Shown: positions 53,707 through 63,502 of the stretch, piece after piece
Position numbering within the stretch: position 1 is the first letter of the stretch
Layout of the letters: the number at the start of each line of letters is the position of its first letter
Assembly: GCF_011440305.1 (NCBI RefSeq)
Contig: NZ_JAAOIW010000002.1
Span: forward strand, 124,001-188,000
Length of the DNA: 64,000 bases
From: Paenibacillus agricola
GTDB lineage: Bacteria > Bacillota > Bacilli > Paenibacillales > NBRC-103111
Direction of reading: 5' to 3'
The notes under the pieces: model-generated
Seen by the model: the letters and a program-made list of their open reading frames with translations, nothing else
Databases searched by the model: none
Told to the model about the DNA's origin: nothing
Program-made: the position numbers and the translations under genes

Positions 53707-54618
53707 TTAGACCTCATTATAATCCGAGACGGCGGAACGGTCAAGATTGTGGCATAAAAAGCAATAGGTGCATAGCTCGACACGGTTCTCAAAAATTTGC
53801 GATATGGTTTGAATAATCTGGAGGCTGGGCTCCCTGGTGTGGATATATATCAGCTTTGGAGACACCGATATCAAGGTGCTTACAATGACATCTTCAAAAT
53901 TAATGTCCTTTTCCAACAATTCCATCGTTAAGGTCGTATTGCTTTCGCTCGTATCCACGGGCTCCATTTTGTCATCAAGCAGCATAAATTCATTGCCACC
54001 CTTATGTAATAAGTGGACAAAAGGAACCTTGGCCTCTTGGATATAAACAAAATATTGCAGCAGCGAAATAAATTCTTTATATTGGCGATCCATCAAAAAT
54101 TCATCAACCGCATATTCAATGACTTCCCGTAGCTCCTCCGTATACTCATTTAGGCGAAATTTAATAAAACCATCTATATTTAAATCTGGATTCGCTTTTA
54201 ATAATTGACACAAAGCTGTACTAATTTTACATTTACGTCGCTGAAGCATTTCCAAGGCCTCCGAGTTATCTTCATTTATTTCGCCCTGGAAATAGCTCAA
54301 TATGCATCCAATATCTTCTTCCTTCTCATAATGAAATTCATGGATGATCAAATGCCGAAGCCGTTGTTCTTCCACTTCAGCTATAACCCAATCCGCCACC
54401 ACTCCAGCCAAGAACTGATAAAAGACATCTGCTTGCAGATTCACCGAAAATCGTGATTGTCTCCCGGTTCCTTCAATAACCGTAAATCCCTCATAACCCT
54501 TCAATTCTACCGTAGCATCAGCCATATATTTGTTTTTAATTTCTGTCGTTAATTCGTGTGCGAGCTGCTCCATGGATGTGTGGCTTGTTTCTATTAGAGT
54601 AAAAGCAAATAGCTTCAT
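53707..54618 (-). CDS. ytxC: YtxC-like sporulation protein
   Basis: 303 residues. The YtxC core GFIKFRLNEYTEELREVIEY then FLMDRQYKEFISLLQYFV is visible; C-terminus has a Cys-containing tail (VELCTYCFLCHNL). Always found upstream of thrS in Bacillus relatives, probably sporulation-linked, function unknown. ATG at 54618 has AAGGAG; a GTG (54627) lies in frame upstream. Confidence 0.88.
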   Translation of the reverse strand: MKLFAFTLIETSHTSMEQLAHELTTEIKNKYMADATVELKGYEGFTVIEGTGRQSRFSVNLQADVFYQFLAGVVADWVIAEVEEQRLRHLIIHEFHYEKEEDIGCILSYFQGEINEDNSEALEMLQRRKCKISTALCQLLKANPDLNIDGFIKFRLNEYTEELREVIEYAVDEFLMDRQYKEFISLLQYFVYIQEAKVPFVHLLHKGGNEFMLLDDKMEPVDTSESNTTLTMELLEKDINFEDVIVSTLISVSPKLIYIHTREPSLQIIQTISQIFENRVELCTYCFLCHNLDRSAVSDYNEV

Positions 54619-54751
54619 CTCCTCCACTCCTTTCTTCCGCGTTTCTCATGTTAAAGTATATGGTCAGGTGAAGGCATATATACAAACAACAATTTCCCAT
54701 GGTATAGTTAAGAAATTAGAAAAAGCGGAGTTAATGGAGTGACAAGAGAAT

Positions 54752-55858
54752 ATGGGTTTTGATTTATATCAATTGATTGATCTGCCTCGATGGAATCGAA
54801 AATTGTTAACGGGCTATTGGTTAATCATTGCTTTATCCATCATCTCGATATCCGTCTATGATGTTATTGTCTGGTTTTCCACTTCACTTAAGATCGCTCC
54901 GATCCTAACCTTTAATACCTTATGGCTGTGTCTAGGACTTCTTGTAGTTGAAGCTTTATTTAAGGTGGCAAAAAAAGGAAAAGATTATGTTGTAATCTTA
55001 GGTGCAGCCTTTATATCAGGCGGCATGATTTTCTCTTTTCCCGATGTAACCTCCTTATTAATGATCATGTTTTTGCCGATTATGGTCTCTATATTTTATT
55101 TCCAAAGCAGAAAAGTAATCTTTTCCTATTTGCTTGCTGTCATTGTTTTTTATATTATTTATTACGTTCTGGGAGCACAAAGATTTTGGAGCGCATACGA
55201 CCTAATCGCTGTACCGGCCATCCTATTATGCGGTGCTATAGTGGCACTGGGTGTTATGAGCCGTGGCACGGAGCTGTTAAAGCACTTACAAACTTCTCTC
55301 GAATCCGGGCAGGAGCTGCTCGTACGCAATGTTATCATGGACAAGCTCGCCAAAACGGATGCACTCACTGACCTATACAATCATATGTCCTTTCATGAAT
55401 ATTTGGATAAGCTGATCGAGCAGGGTGAACGCTATAATTTTAAATTCCAGCTTGCGCTTCTTGATATTGACCACTTTAAAAAAGTTAATGATTCCTACGG
55501 TCATCGTGCAGGAGATGCGGTACTAAAAAAAGTCGCGCAGACGATTAAAACCATGGTTTCGCTTAATGATTTTCCTGCACGGTATGGCGGCGAGGAATTT
55601 GCCATTATTTTTACGGATATGGATTTGAAGGAAGCTATCCTTAATGTTGAAAATATCCGCAAACAAATCGCGGCACAGCCCCATGAAGAATTGAATGGAA
55701 ATGCCGTCACGATCAGCATCGGGATTCATGATTACCGTAAGGGCTGTACCAAGGAAATGCTATTTAAGGGTGCTGACGAGGCCTTATACGACGCCAAAAG
55801 AAGTGGCCGCAACAAAACGGTCATCTATACAGATACAGAAAAAGCAACGCTTCGGTGA
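54752..55858 (+). CDS. Diguanylate cyclase with membrane sensor domain
   Basis: 368 residues. About six N-terminal membrane segments (12-180) and a C-terminal GGDEF domain with ALLDIDHFKKVND and the active-site RYGGEEF. Synthesises cyclic di-GMP from GTP. The I-site Arg that gives product inhibition (RxxD five residues before the motif) is replaced by SLND, so feedback inhibition may be weak. A terminator follows. Confidence 0.92.
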   Translation: MGFDLYQLIDLPRWNRKLLTGYWLIIALSIISISVYDVIVWFSTSLKIAPILTFNTLWLCLGLLVVEALFKVAKKGKDYVVILGAAFISGGMIFSFPDVTSLLMIMFLPIMVSIFYFQSRKVIFSYLLAVIVFYIIYYVLGAQRFWSAYDLIAVPAILLCGAIVALGVMSRGTELLKHLQTSLESGQELLVRNVIMDKLAKTDALTDLYNHMSFHEYLDKLIEQGERYNFKFQLALLDIDHFKKVNDSYGHRAGDAVLKKVAQTIKTMVSLNDFPARYGGEEFAIIFTDMDLKEAILNVENIRKQIAAQPHEELNGNAVTISIGIHDYRKGCTKEMLFKGADEALYDAKRSGRNKTVIYTDTEKATLR

Positions 55859-55885
55859 TTTCATACCCAAGGCGTTGCTTTATTT
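55841..55885 (+). terminator. Rho-independent terminator of the GGDEF gene
   Basis: AAAGCAACGC pairs with GCGTTGCTTT, then ATTTAATTTT. The stem begins inside the last codons. Confidence 0.78.
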
Positions 55886-56013
55886 AATTTTACTTTCCTG
55901 CTAACCATGCAGATTTTCACTGTGTTAGCTTGTCCATATTGCGCGAGGATAACCGCAGTTCCATTTCATCCATAACAATAGTCCAAGTCCATTACGCAAA
56001 GTGTGCCTAGACG

Positions 56014-56070
56014 ACAAAAAACGCTTATCCATACCAATCCCTCTAGTGGATTAAATAATAGATAAGCGTT
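56014..56070 (-). terminator. Rho-independent terminator of mqnC
   Basis: Minus strand AACGCTTATC/GATAAGCGTT with an inner AATCC/GGATT arm, followed by TTTTTG. Confidence 0.75.
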
Positions 56071-56099
56071 GTTGTTAATAAATAATTCCTCTATTCACT

Positions 56100-57245
56100 C
56101 TAGTTCTGCATCACAAAGTCATGCTCAACCTTGGCATTCACATCGTCGAACACATGCAGAATCTCATACTTTGTATTGCGAGTTGCCGGGATTTTGCCAG
56201 CTTCACGGATCAACTGCAAGGTCGAGCTGATATTGACCTTATGAGTTGTACCCGCGGCGGACACTACATTTTCTTCAATCATCGTGCTGCCAAAGTCATT
56301 ACAGCCATAATGCAATGATTGCTTGCCGACCTCAGGACCCATCGTTACCCATGAGGACTGGAAGTTAGGGATATTGTCCAGCATAATTCGGCTGATTGCG
56401 AGATTTTTCAGGTAGGCTTCTGGTGTCTGCTTCTCGCCTTTCATATTCGTATTGTCCGGCTGGAACGTCCACGAAATAAAGGCCAGGAAGCCGGGTGTAT
56501 TCCAGCCGTTGGCGATACAGAGATCCTGTCCATCACGCACTCGCAGCAGATGGAGCGCACGTTCCTCGAAGGTTTCACCGAAGCCAATAACCATCGTGGC
56601 GGTTGAATGCATGCCAATCCGGTGGGCGGTTTCCATAACGTCCATCCAATCGCGCCATGAGCCTTTCAGGCGGCTGATTTTCCTGCGGGTACGGTCGTCC
56701 AATATTTCGGCGCCGCCCCCTGGCAAAGAATCCAGTCCTGCCGCGTGCAGCTCACGAATGACTTCCTCAAGCGTTAATCCACCTGAGACTTCCTTCATCT
56801 TCATAATTTCCGCTGGCGAGAAGGAATGCATCGTAATATTGAATCTTTTCTTAATCTCGCGCAACAAATTCGTATAGTACGTAAACGGAAGATCAGGGTT
56901 GGTTCCGCCCTGCATTAAAATTTCCGTTCCTCTCACATCAAGCGTTTCCTGTATTTTTTGAAAAATAGTTTCATCCGATAGTACATAACCTTCTTTGGAG
57001 CCAGGCGCACGATAAAAGGCACAAAAACGGCAATATACGTCACAAATATTCGTATAATTGACATTACGCCCGATGACAAAAGTCGTAATTGGATCGGGAT
57101 GATGTTTTAGCATAATTAAATTGGCAGCATGGCCCATCTTCTCAATCTGGTCAGATTCGTATAATCGAACACAATCCTCCACACTGATTCGGTTTCCTGC
57201 CACGGCTTGTTCAAGGATGTGGTCTATTGAACTCATTTTGCTCAC
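56100..57245 (-). CDS. mqnC: Cyclic dehypoxanthinyl futalosine synthase (radical SAM)
   Basis: 381 residues. Radical SAM enzyme of the futalosine route to menaquinone. The cluster motif is CDVYCRFCAFYR, and the FYR ending separates it from MqnE. Other landmarks: ILMQGGTNPDLP, MHSFSPAEIM, LPGGGAEIL, STATMVIGFGET, and GCNDFGSTMIEENVV. No other mqn gene is adjacent, so this pathway is dispersed. ATG with AAGGAG upstream. Confidence 0.93.
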   Translation of the reverse strand: MSKMSSIDHILEQAVAGNRISVEDCVRLYESDQIEKMGHAANLIMLKHHPDPITTFVIGRNVNYTNICDVYCRFCAFYRAPGSKEGYVLSDETIFQKIQETLDVRGTEILMQGGTNPDLPFTYYTNLLREIKKRFNITMHSFSPAEIMKMKEVSGGLTLEEVIRELHAAGLDSLPGGGAEILDDRTRRKISRLKGSWRDWMDVMETAHRIGMHSTATMVIGFGETFEERALHLLRVRDGQDLCIANGWNTPGFLAFISWTFQPDNTNMKGEKQTPEAYLKNLAISRIMLDNIPNFQSSWVTMGPEVGKQSLHYGCNDFGSTMIEENVVSAAGTTHKVNISSTLQLIREAGKIPATRNTKYEILHVFDDVNAKVEHDFVMQN

Positions 57246-57426
57246 TCCTTTTTCATCTTATCGTAACACAAAGGCTGAGCCTAGTCATTAAAAAGAGCCT
57301 GTCAATGATAAGAGGTGACTCTCTCCATTCACAAACTCTTCAAATTAAGCTTATTCCAATACGCTGGTAAGTGGGTGTTTATTGCTTAAGGCAAACCAAA
57401 AAGCGGGCGGAGCAGCTTTCAAGCAG

Positions 57427-58626
57427 TTAGATGCTTTCTACTTCCGCTTGAGCCAAATCAATCGCACGCGATAGATCAGCGATCAGATCCTCGATGTGCT
57501 CGATCCCCACAGAGTAACGAAGCAGGCGATCATCCAAGCCAATTCGCGTGCGAATTTCCTCAGGTATATCCGCATGCGTCTGCACCGAAGGATAGGTCAT
57601 TAACGACTCTACGCCACCAAGGCTTTCGGCGAAGGCAATTAATTTAATATGGCGCAGGATCGGCTCGATATAACGGGCATCCTTTAGCTTAAACGAGAAG
57701 ATGCCTGCATTGCCAGAGGACTGCTTCTTCTGGATTTCATAGCCTGGATGGCTTTCCAGCGCCGGGTAGTAGACGGAGTCTACCTGGGGATGCTGCAATA
57801 GAAAATCAGCCATCCGCTTGGCATTATATTGATGGCGTTCCATGCGGATCGCCAATGTTTTCATGCCTCTCATCAATAGCCAGCTGTCCTGCGGCCCGAG
57901 TACAGCTCCGATGGAATTGTGCAGGAAGGCCATTTGCTCAGAGAGCTCCTTGCCCTTCGTTACAATTAATCCGGCCAGTACATCGTTGTGGCCGCCCAAG
58001 TATTTGGTCGCACTGTGGATAATAATATCAGCGCCCAGCTCAATAGGACGCTGGAAAAATGGAGTAAGCAAGGTATTATCGACGATCGTAAGCACATTTT
58101 TTTTCTTCGCCCAGCTACAAACCAGCTCCAAATCAGTAATCATCATCAAAGGGTTGGTAGGTGTTTCAATAAGCACTGCCTTGGTGCTGGGACGATAATG
58201 CGATTCAAGCGCGTCGATATCGTTCGTATCGACATATGTAGCCGTCACGCCAAAGCGTGACATGATTTTCTCCAGCAGGCGATAGGTGCCGCCGTACAGA
58301 TCCAAGGAGACGATCAGATGGTCTCCCTGGCTGAACAAGGCAAAGATCGTTTGCAGCGCAGCCATGCCTGAGCTGCAGGCGAATCCGGCATCGCCGGATT
58401 CCAGCTCCGCAATCGCTTCCTCGAGTACTTTGCGGGTAGGGCTTTTCGTGCGGGCATAATCGAAGCCCGTACTTTGCCCCAGCTTCGGGTGGCGAAAGGC
58501 CGTTGCCTGGTAAACAGGAAAGCTGACCGCCCCCGTTACCGGCTCCTCCTGCGAGCCGATTTGTACTAATCGGCTTTCTATTTTTAATTGCTTATCGCGA
58601 TTAAGTTCCTGTCCATTGTTACTCAT
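57427..58626 (-). CDS. metI: Cystathionine gamma-synthase / O-acetylhomoserine thiolyase
   Basis: 399 residues, PLP-dependent Cys/Met metabolism family. Closest by eye to B. subtilis Met[51 protein letters not shown] and the PLP-lysine [13 protein letters not shown]. Uses the activated homoserine made by MetA. Start overlaps the metA stop as ATGA, showing translational coupling, and both are under the upstream S-box. Confidence 0.94.
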   Translation of the reverse strand: MSNNGQELNRDKQLKIESRLVQIGSQEEPVTGAVSFPVYQATAFRHPKLGQSTGFDYARTKSPTRKVLEEAIAELESGDAGFACSSGMAALQTIFALFSQGDHLIVSLDLYGGTYRLLEKIMSRFGVTATYVDTNDIDALESHYRPSTKAVLIETPTNPLMMITDLELVCSWAKKKNVLTIVDNTLLTPFFQRPIELGADIIIHSATKYLGGHNDVLAGLIVTKGKELSEQMAFLHNSIGAVLGPQDSWLLMRGMKTLAIRMERHQYNAKRMADFLLQHPQVDSVYYPALESHPGYEIQKKQSSGNAGIFSFKLKDARYIEPILRHIKLIAFAESLGGVESLMTYPSVQTHADIPEEIRTRIGLDDRLLRYSVGIEHIEDLIADLSRAIDLAQAEVESI

Positions 58627-59549
58627 ATACTGTACTCTCCTTTATATAGATCATAGGGTGTCTCTTGGTAAACATAATAATTCAACCAATTGGAAAACAA
58701 CAGATTGGCATGGGCTCTCCACGAAACAAGCGGCTCCTTGGTCGGATCGTCATTGGGGTAATAATTTTTGGGCACATCGACGACCATGCCCTTGTTGACA
58801 TCCCGATCGTATTCATACTTCAGTGTACACGCATCATATTCCGAATGCCCGGTTACGAAAATATGCTTGCCATCCTTGGTTCCCGCGATATACACACCTG
58901 CCTCCGGAGATTCCGATAAGATGTCCAGATCCGCATGGTTTTCAATATCGGCTCTGCGCACTTCGGTATGGCGTGACTGCGGCACCCAGAACTGCTCATC
59001 AAAGCCACGCAATAGCTTCACATTTTGTTTGCTTATTACATGTGGGAACACTCCGAACATTTTGCTATCCAAAGGATATTTCGGCACTCCATAATGATGG
59101 TACAAGCCTGCTTGCGCTGCCCAGCAAATATGCAAAGTGGAGGTCACATTTTCGTTGCTCCAATCCATAATTTCCTTAAGCTCTGTCCAGTAATTCACAT
59201 CTTCAAAATCCATCTGCTCCACAGGCGCGCCCGTAATGATTAATCCATCAAATTTCTCATTGCGCACATCATCAAACGTTTTATAAAATTGCTCCAAATG
59301 CTCGGCCGATGTATTTTTGGAGGTATGCGTACGTGGATGCAGCAGCACAAACTCCAATTGTACCGGTGTGTTGCCGATCAAACGTAAAATCTGGGTTTCA
59401 GTCGTTTCTTTGGTCGGCATTAAATTCAAAATCGCGATACGCAACGGTCGAATATCCTGGTGAAAAGCTTCCGTCTCGCTCATGACAAATATATTTTCGT
59501 TCATTAATATTTCTTTGGCGGGTAAATGATCGGGAACTTTAATAGGCAT
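58623..59549 (-). CDS. metA: Homoserine O-acyltransferase (MetA type, probably acetyl-specific)
   Basis: 308 residues. MetA fold with catalytic Cys142 in HICWAAQAG, and [13 protein letters not shown] near the N-terminus. Residue 111 is Glu (GAPVE), whereas the E. coli succinyl enzyme has Gly (GAPLG); Glu at this position is known to indicate acetyl-CoA use. It therefore probably makes O-acetylhomoserine. AGGAG upstream of ATG. First gene of the S-box-controlled operon. Confidence 0.94.
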   Translation of the reverse strand: MPIKVPDHLPAKEILMNENIFVMSETEAFHQDIRPLRIAILNLMPTKETTETQILRLIGNTPVQLEFVLLHPRTHTSKNTSAEHLEQFYKTFDDVRNEKFDGLIITGAPVEQMDFEDVNYWTELKEIMDWSNENVTSTLHICWAAQAGLYHHYGVPKYPLDSKMFGVFPHVISKQNVKLLRGFDEQFWVPQSRHTEVRRADIENHADLDILSESPEAGVYIAGTKDGKHIFVTGHSEYDACTLKYEYDRDVNKGMVVDVPKNYYPNDDPTKEPLVSWRAHANLLFSNWLNYYVYQETPYDLYKGEYSI

Positions 59550-59603
59550 ACAAAACCACTCCTTTTTTTTGTTTCTGACCGTTGTTATTCACAAAAAAGG
59601 ACG

Positions 59604-59803
59604 CTAAAAAGGCCTTTTTCGCGCAAACGAGAAAGGCCTTGTTATAATTAACAATGTCCTCTCTCATCTCTCAGAAGCTTCGTTCGCTTCCGCAAGAATT
59701 AGCACCGTGCATTCCACCACCAAATCGCTCTCGCGAATTGACAATAGTTTGTCGGTTGCCGGGTGTCATCGGGCTAGTCCCTCCACCTGCTCTTGATAAG
59801 AAA
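59604..59803 (-). promoter_or_regulatory. SAM-I (S-box) riboswitch with terminator
   Basis: Leftward reading shows the S-box core: CTTATCAAGAG, GGTGGAGGGAC, GCCCGATGA, ACCCGGCAACC, in order. The expression platform is a terminator with stem AAGGCCTTT.../...AAAGGCCTT and a T-run at about 59605-59640. SAM binding would stop transcription of metA-metI. The remaining DNA to the hflK promoter shows nothing else. Confidence 0.95.
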
Positions 59804-59929
59804 AGTTTCTATTTTTCTTTATATTATTTACCATAATGCCATCCAAAGTCAAGGACTGTAACTCAAAAAAATATTCCAGCTAGATTTCGTGCTGACAGGC
59901 GACTTGAAATCGATACCCAATTATATTTC

Positions 59930-59958
59930 TGAAACCGTTTACCGTTTGATTCGTATAA
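59930..59958 (+). promoter_or_regulatory. Sigma-W/ECF-type promoter of hflK-hflC
   Basis: TGAAAC at 59930-59935, a 16-base spacer, then CGTATAA. This is the sigma-W consensus (TGAAAC-N16/17-CGTA). It sits about 36 bases before the hflK ATG, in the right orientation. Confidence 0.75.
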
Positions 59959-59993
59959 ATTTAGAAGGATAAATATTGTAAAGGGGTGTTTCT

Positions 59994-60995
59994 ATGGAAG
60001 TCATTCATGGTGGAGGCGTATCCATACCGCCTACCGGCCCGCCTCGGAGCTTGGTATCGAAGATTGTTACAGGGATTGTCATTGCCGTCGTATTCCTTGT
60101 TGGAATGTCTATGTTCTACACCGTACAAGAGCATGAGAAGGCCGCTATTTTGACCTTTGGGAAATATAGTGGTGAAACAGAGGCTGGTCTTCATTTTAAA
60201 CTGCCTTATCCGATCCAACAGGTTATCGTACTGCCGGCAAAAAAGACACAGCGTATCCAGATTGGCTTTAGAGAATCCAACGGTAAAATCACTTCCGTTG
60301 AAGAAGAATCTTTGATGATTACGGGAGACGAGAACATATTATCAGCGGATGCGGTTGTCGAATGGAATATCAGCAATATGCAAAACTATTTATATAATAT
60401 TGAGGACGCGGAGCAGTTCCTGCGTAACTCTGCGAGTGCAGCAATTCGTTCAGTCATCGGCTCAACTGCTCTTGATTTCGCGATCACAGAAGGAAAAACG
60501 GAAGTGCAAGGCAAAGTAAAAGAGCGGCTCATTGCGATGCAGGCCACTTATGAAACAGGGATCCATATCCTTGACCTGAAGTTCCAGGATATCGAACCTC
60601 CTGCAGGGGATGTTCAGGCTGCTTTTAAGGATGTCACAAACGCTCGGGAAGAGAAAAGCACGAAGATTAACGTAGCAACGAAGTATGAGAATGATATCCT
60701 TCCCAGGGAGAGAGGGAATGCGCAGGCACTAATTGAAAACGCTGAAGCACAGAAGAAATCCAGGATATTGAATGCGCAAGGGGATGTAGCCAAGTTTAAT
60801 GCGATCTATGCTGAATATGTGAATAATAAATCAGTTACTGAAAGCAGACTTGTAATAGAAACTTTAGAGAAGATTTTGCCATCTGCCAAAATCTTCATAA
60901 GCGACAGTTCAAGTGAAACGGTTAAATACTTGCCGATTAACGAACTGCTGCGTAATCCCGCGGCCGGACAGACACAAGGAGGTGCCGCGAGATGA
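59994..60995 (+). CDS. hflK: HflK-like SPFH/band 7 membrane protein
   Basis: 333 residues. One membrane segment (about 21-41) and a large SPFH domain: TVQEHEKAAILTFGKYSGE, GLHFKLPYPIQ, DENILSADAVVEWNI, SAIRSVIGSTALDFAIT-type repeats, LDLKFQDIEPP, then an Ala/Glu-rich helical part. HflK and HflC form a cage-like complex around FtsH in E. coli. AAAGGGGTG before ATG. Overlaps hflC by ATGA. A sigma-W-type promoter suggests envelope stress control. Confidence 0.93.
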   Translation: MEVIHGGGVSIPPTGPPRSLVSKIVTGIVIAVVFLVGMSMFYTVQEHEKAAILTFGKYSGETEAGLHFKLPYPIQQVIVLPAKKTQRIQIGFRESNGKITSVEEESLMITGDENILSADAVVEWNISNMQNYLYNIEDAEQFLRNSASAAIRSVIGSTALDFAITEGKTEVQGKVKERLIAMQATYETGIHILDLKFQDIEPPAGDVQAAFKDVTNAREEKSTKINVATKYENDILPRERGNAQALIENAEAQKKSRILNAQGDVAKFNAIYAEYVNNKSVTESRLVIETLEKILPSAKIFISDSSSETVKYLPINELLRNPAAGQTQGGAAR

Positions 60996-61864
60996 CCAAA
61001 GAGAGAAAATGGATAATAGCGTCAGTTCTGATAGTTGTTATAGCCCTCCTTTCGTTCATTTCGCTCTTTATTGTGAAAGAGGGCGAATATAAGGTAGTTT
61101 TAAAGTTCGGAGAGGCGGTCAGGATCCAGTCAGAGCCGGGTATTCATATCAAAATTCCTTTTATAGAATCCGTAACGACTCTTCCCAAATATCAAATGGT
61201 CTATGATAGCAAGCCTACCTCTATATTGACCAGGGATAAAAAGCCTATTGAGGTAGATAATTATACCGTATGGAGAATCGTCGATGCCCAGCAGTTCCTT
61301 CGTACTATACAGTCTATTACTGGTGGAGAAGAGCGTATTGACGCAGCTGTCTATAATACCGTAAGGCGGAAATTATCTGAAATTGATTACAGCAACATTA
61401 TAAGTGAAAACACACAACGTGGGAATTTAAACGATGAGATCACAAAGGAAGTATCCGAGCTGATGGAACGCGATAACTACGGCATCAAGATTGTCGATGT
61501 ACGCATTAAGCGTACGGACCTTCCTGAGTCTAACAAGCAAAGCGTTTATAAGAGAATGATATCTGACCGCCAATCCATTGCTGCTAAGTACTTGTCCGAA
61601 GGGGACGAGGAATCGAAGAAGATCACTTCAAAGGCTGACAGACAAGCACGCGAGGTAACAGCTCAAGCCGAAGCAGATGCGAAAAAAATTGTTGCAGAGG
61701 GAGAGCAGGAGGCCGCACAAATTTATAATCTTGCCTACGGCAAGGATCCCTCTTTTTACAATTTTTATCGCACGCTGGATAGCTACTTAGTTTCATTTAA
61801 AGGTGAGCCTGTCATTATGCTTCCGATCGATTCACCGTACACGAAGATTTTACTTGGTAAATAA
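60992..61864 (+). CDS. hflC: HflC-like SPFH/band 7 membrane protein
   Basis: 290 residues. Membrane segment (about 9-26), SPFH domain (VKEGEYKVVLKFGEAVRI, GIHIKIPFIESVTTL, TRDKKPIEVDNYTVWRI), then a helical part RQAREVTAQAEADAKKIVAEGEQE by family pattern, and C-terminal IMLPIDSPYTKILLG. Partner of hflK, translationally coupled. Terminator follows. Confidence 0.93.
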   Translation: MTKERKWIIASVLIVVIALLSFISLFIVKEGEYKVVLKFGEAVRIQSEPGIHIKIPFIESVTTLPKYQMVYDSKPTSILTRDKKPIEVDNYTVWRIVDAQQFLRTIQSITGGEERIDAAVYNTVRRKLSEIDYSNIISENTQRGNLNDEITKEVSELMERDNYGIKIVDVRIKRTDLPESNKQSVYKRMISDRQSIAAKYLSEGDEESKKITSKADRQAREVTAQAEADAKKIVAEGEQEAAQIYNLAYGKDPSFYNFYRTLDSYLVSFKGEPVIMLPIDSPYTKILLGK

Positions 61865-61874
61865 TCAGGCTTTA

Positions 61875-61908
61875 GCGCCGTCCAGAAATCCTTGGACGGC
61901 GCTTTTTA
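61875..61908 (+). terminator. Rho-independent terminator of hflKC
   Basis: GCGCCGTCC/GGACGGCGC perfect stem then TTTTTAT. Confidence 0.92.
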
Positions 61909-62090
61909 TAGAGCTTTGGAATAAGCAGCAACCAGTCACCGAATCTCCTTTACTACATACTTTATTAAAGGCTTAAATAACATAATAAATTCATTGTTTC
62001 TCCTTGCTGTACAAGGTCTCTAGGTTTATACTAGACAAGTATTCGACATGAAAAATTCTATAAAACAAGCAAAGGGGTGCAACCAAATCG

Positions 62091-62219
62091 ATGGACGGAG
62101 ACCCGAATAGTTGGAGCTACATCTACGTTCAAACACAACTGAATATTTGGTTGGGTATACAGTCGGCCTACGCCGCTGATCACCATGTTTCCCACAGCCC
62201 CTTGCCCTTACAAATATAG
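62091..62219 (+). CDS. Short reading frame upstream of corA, unrecognised
   Basis: 42 codons beginning ATG GAC GGA GAC, with AAAGGGGTG about 11 bases upstream. Peptide starts MDGDPNSWSYIYVQ. An overlapping frame (+1) continues as a hydrophobic stretch (SIYYSSLFVWLYLLSTW). It may be a leader peptide of corA, a small membrane gene with a frameshift, or a decayed remnant. Weak evidence. Confidence 0.35.
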   Translation: MDGDPNSWSYIYVQTQLNIWLGIQSAYAADHHVSHSPLPLQI

Positions 62220-62347
62220 CCCTTTATGGATAGAATCCATTTATTATAGCAGCTTGTTTGTTTGGCTTTATCTGCTGTCCACATGGCTTAGCGGCGTTTC
62301 TTCCTCCTGTATTCTTCTCCATTTAACTATGCGAAGAGGTGAGGCAA

Positions 62348-63283
62348 ATGAAAACACGCTTGGTGCAGGATGGCATTTTTACATTGGTGGAAGATGTTAC
62401 ACAAGCTATGAAAGCGCCGGATCATGGATTTTACTGGATAGATGCGGATGTTGAAGATTTGGAGATTTTACAGCCCCTCTACCACCTCCATGAGCTGGCC
62501 GTCGAGGATTGCTTGATGGAGGAGGAGCAACGCCCCAAGATCGAACTCTATGATTCCAATTATTTTATCGTGGTTAGCAGTATACGCTTTGACGATGAAG
62601 AGATTTTTTTGCGTGCACTGAATATTTTTATCGGCAAGCATTACATTATTACGGTGACCCGCCAAAAAATTAATGAGCTTCGCGCGCTGAAGCCTGTGCT
62701 ATGGGAAGAAGAAGTTGCAGCACCTGACAGCTTCCTGTATCACTTGATCGATTTGGTAGTAGATAATTATACAAGCGTTGGTGATCGGATTGAAGTCAAA
62801 ATCGAGAAGCTCGAAGAAGACATCCTCATGCATACAAAGAAATCCCATCTGAATGAAATTATTGGGCTGCGAAGCGAAATTCTTTGGTTAAAAAAGGTGC
62901 TGGGCCCGCAACGAGACGTCATTGCTACCTTAAACCGAAAAGAGCTGAAACTCATCAGCGAGCCGCTCAAAAAGTATTTTGGGGATATCCACGAAAATGC
63001 CGTCAAAATTTCAGAAACCTTCGACACCTTCCGCGACCTGATGGGCAACTTACGAGAAGCGTACCAATCCAGCTTGTCCAACCGCGCAAATGAAATTATG
63101 CGGGTGTTCACGGCGCTGACTTTGATCTTCATGCCATTAACGTTTATTACTGGTATTTATGGGATGAACTTTGATTATATTCCCGGACTTCACTGGGCGT
63201 ATGGCGGTATTGCCGCCGTAATTTTCATGTTTCTTGTAGGCGTCTCGATGTTAGTCCTCTTCCGTAAGAAAGATTGGCTATAG
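62348..63283 (+). CDS. corA: CorA-type magnesium/divalent cation transporter
   Basis: 311 residues. Cytoplasmic N-terminal domain of beta sheets and long helices, then two C-terminal membrane segments separated by the signature TGIYGMNF, and the end FRKKDWL. A pentameric channel for Mg2+ and similar ions. ATG 62348 follows GAGGTG; the GTG at 62339 is in frame. A terminator follows. Confidence 0.94.
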   Translation: MKTRLVQDGIFTLVEDVTQAMKAPDHGFYWIDADVEDLEILQPLYHLHELAVEDCLMEEEQRPKIELYDSNYFIVVSSIRFDDEEIFLRALNIFIGKHYIITVTRQKINELRALKPVLWEEEVAAPDSFLYHLIDLVVDNYTSVGDRIEVKIEKLEEDILMHTKKSHLNEIIGLRSEILWLKKVLGPQRDVIATLNRKELKLISEPLKKYFGDIHENAVKISETFDTFRDLMGNLREAYQSSLSNRANEIMRVFTALTLIFMPLTFITGIYGMNFDYIPGLHWAYGGIAAVIFMFLVGVSMLVLFRKKDWL

Positions 63284-63287
63284 CTTG

Positions 63288-63337
63288 AAAAAACTCGTAG
63301 GTTGGGAATGTTCATCCCTTGCCCCACGAGTTTTTTT
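63288..63337 (+). terminator. Rho-independent terminator of corA
   Basis: AAAAACTCGT...ACGAGTTTTTTT stem with an inner GGGAATG/CATCCC-like arm, then T-run. Confidence 0.88.
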
Positions 63338-63502
63338 CATTAAATTATGGTCAAGCTCGCCATCTTAACCCCCTTATTTTTCGCTGCCCATTTCGTAAAG
63401 CAAAAAAGCATCCCCAGAATACCTAAACCGTTTGGCTATACCGTTTCACCGGCTTCTACAACGTGTAATGTATGGGTATACTGTAAATTGAGGTGAAGGT
63501 CT

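Noticed and set aside
58623-59549. Homoserine O-succinyltransferase call for MetA
   Set aside because: Glu111 points to acetyl-CoA specificity.
62185-62454. 89-codon frame overlapping the corA start
   Set aside because: It runs into corA in another frame and has no ribosome binding site; only its hydrophobic start was kept as part of the leader/remnant idea.
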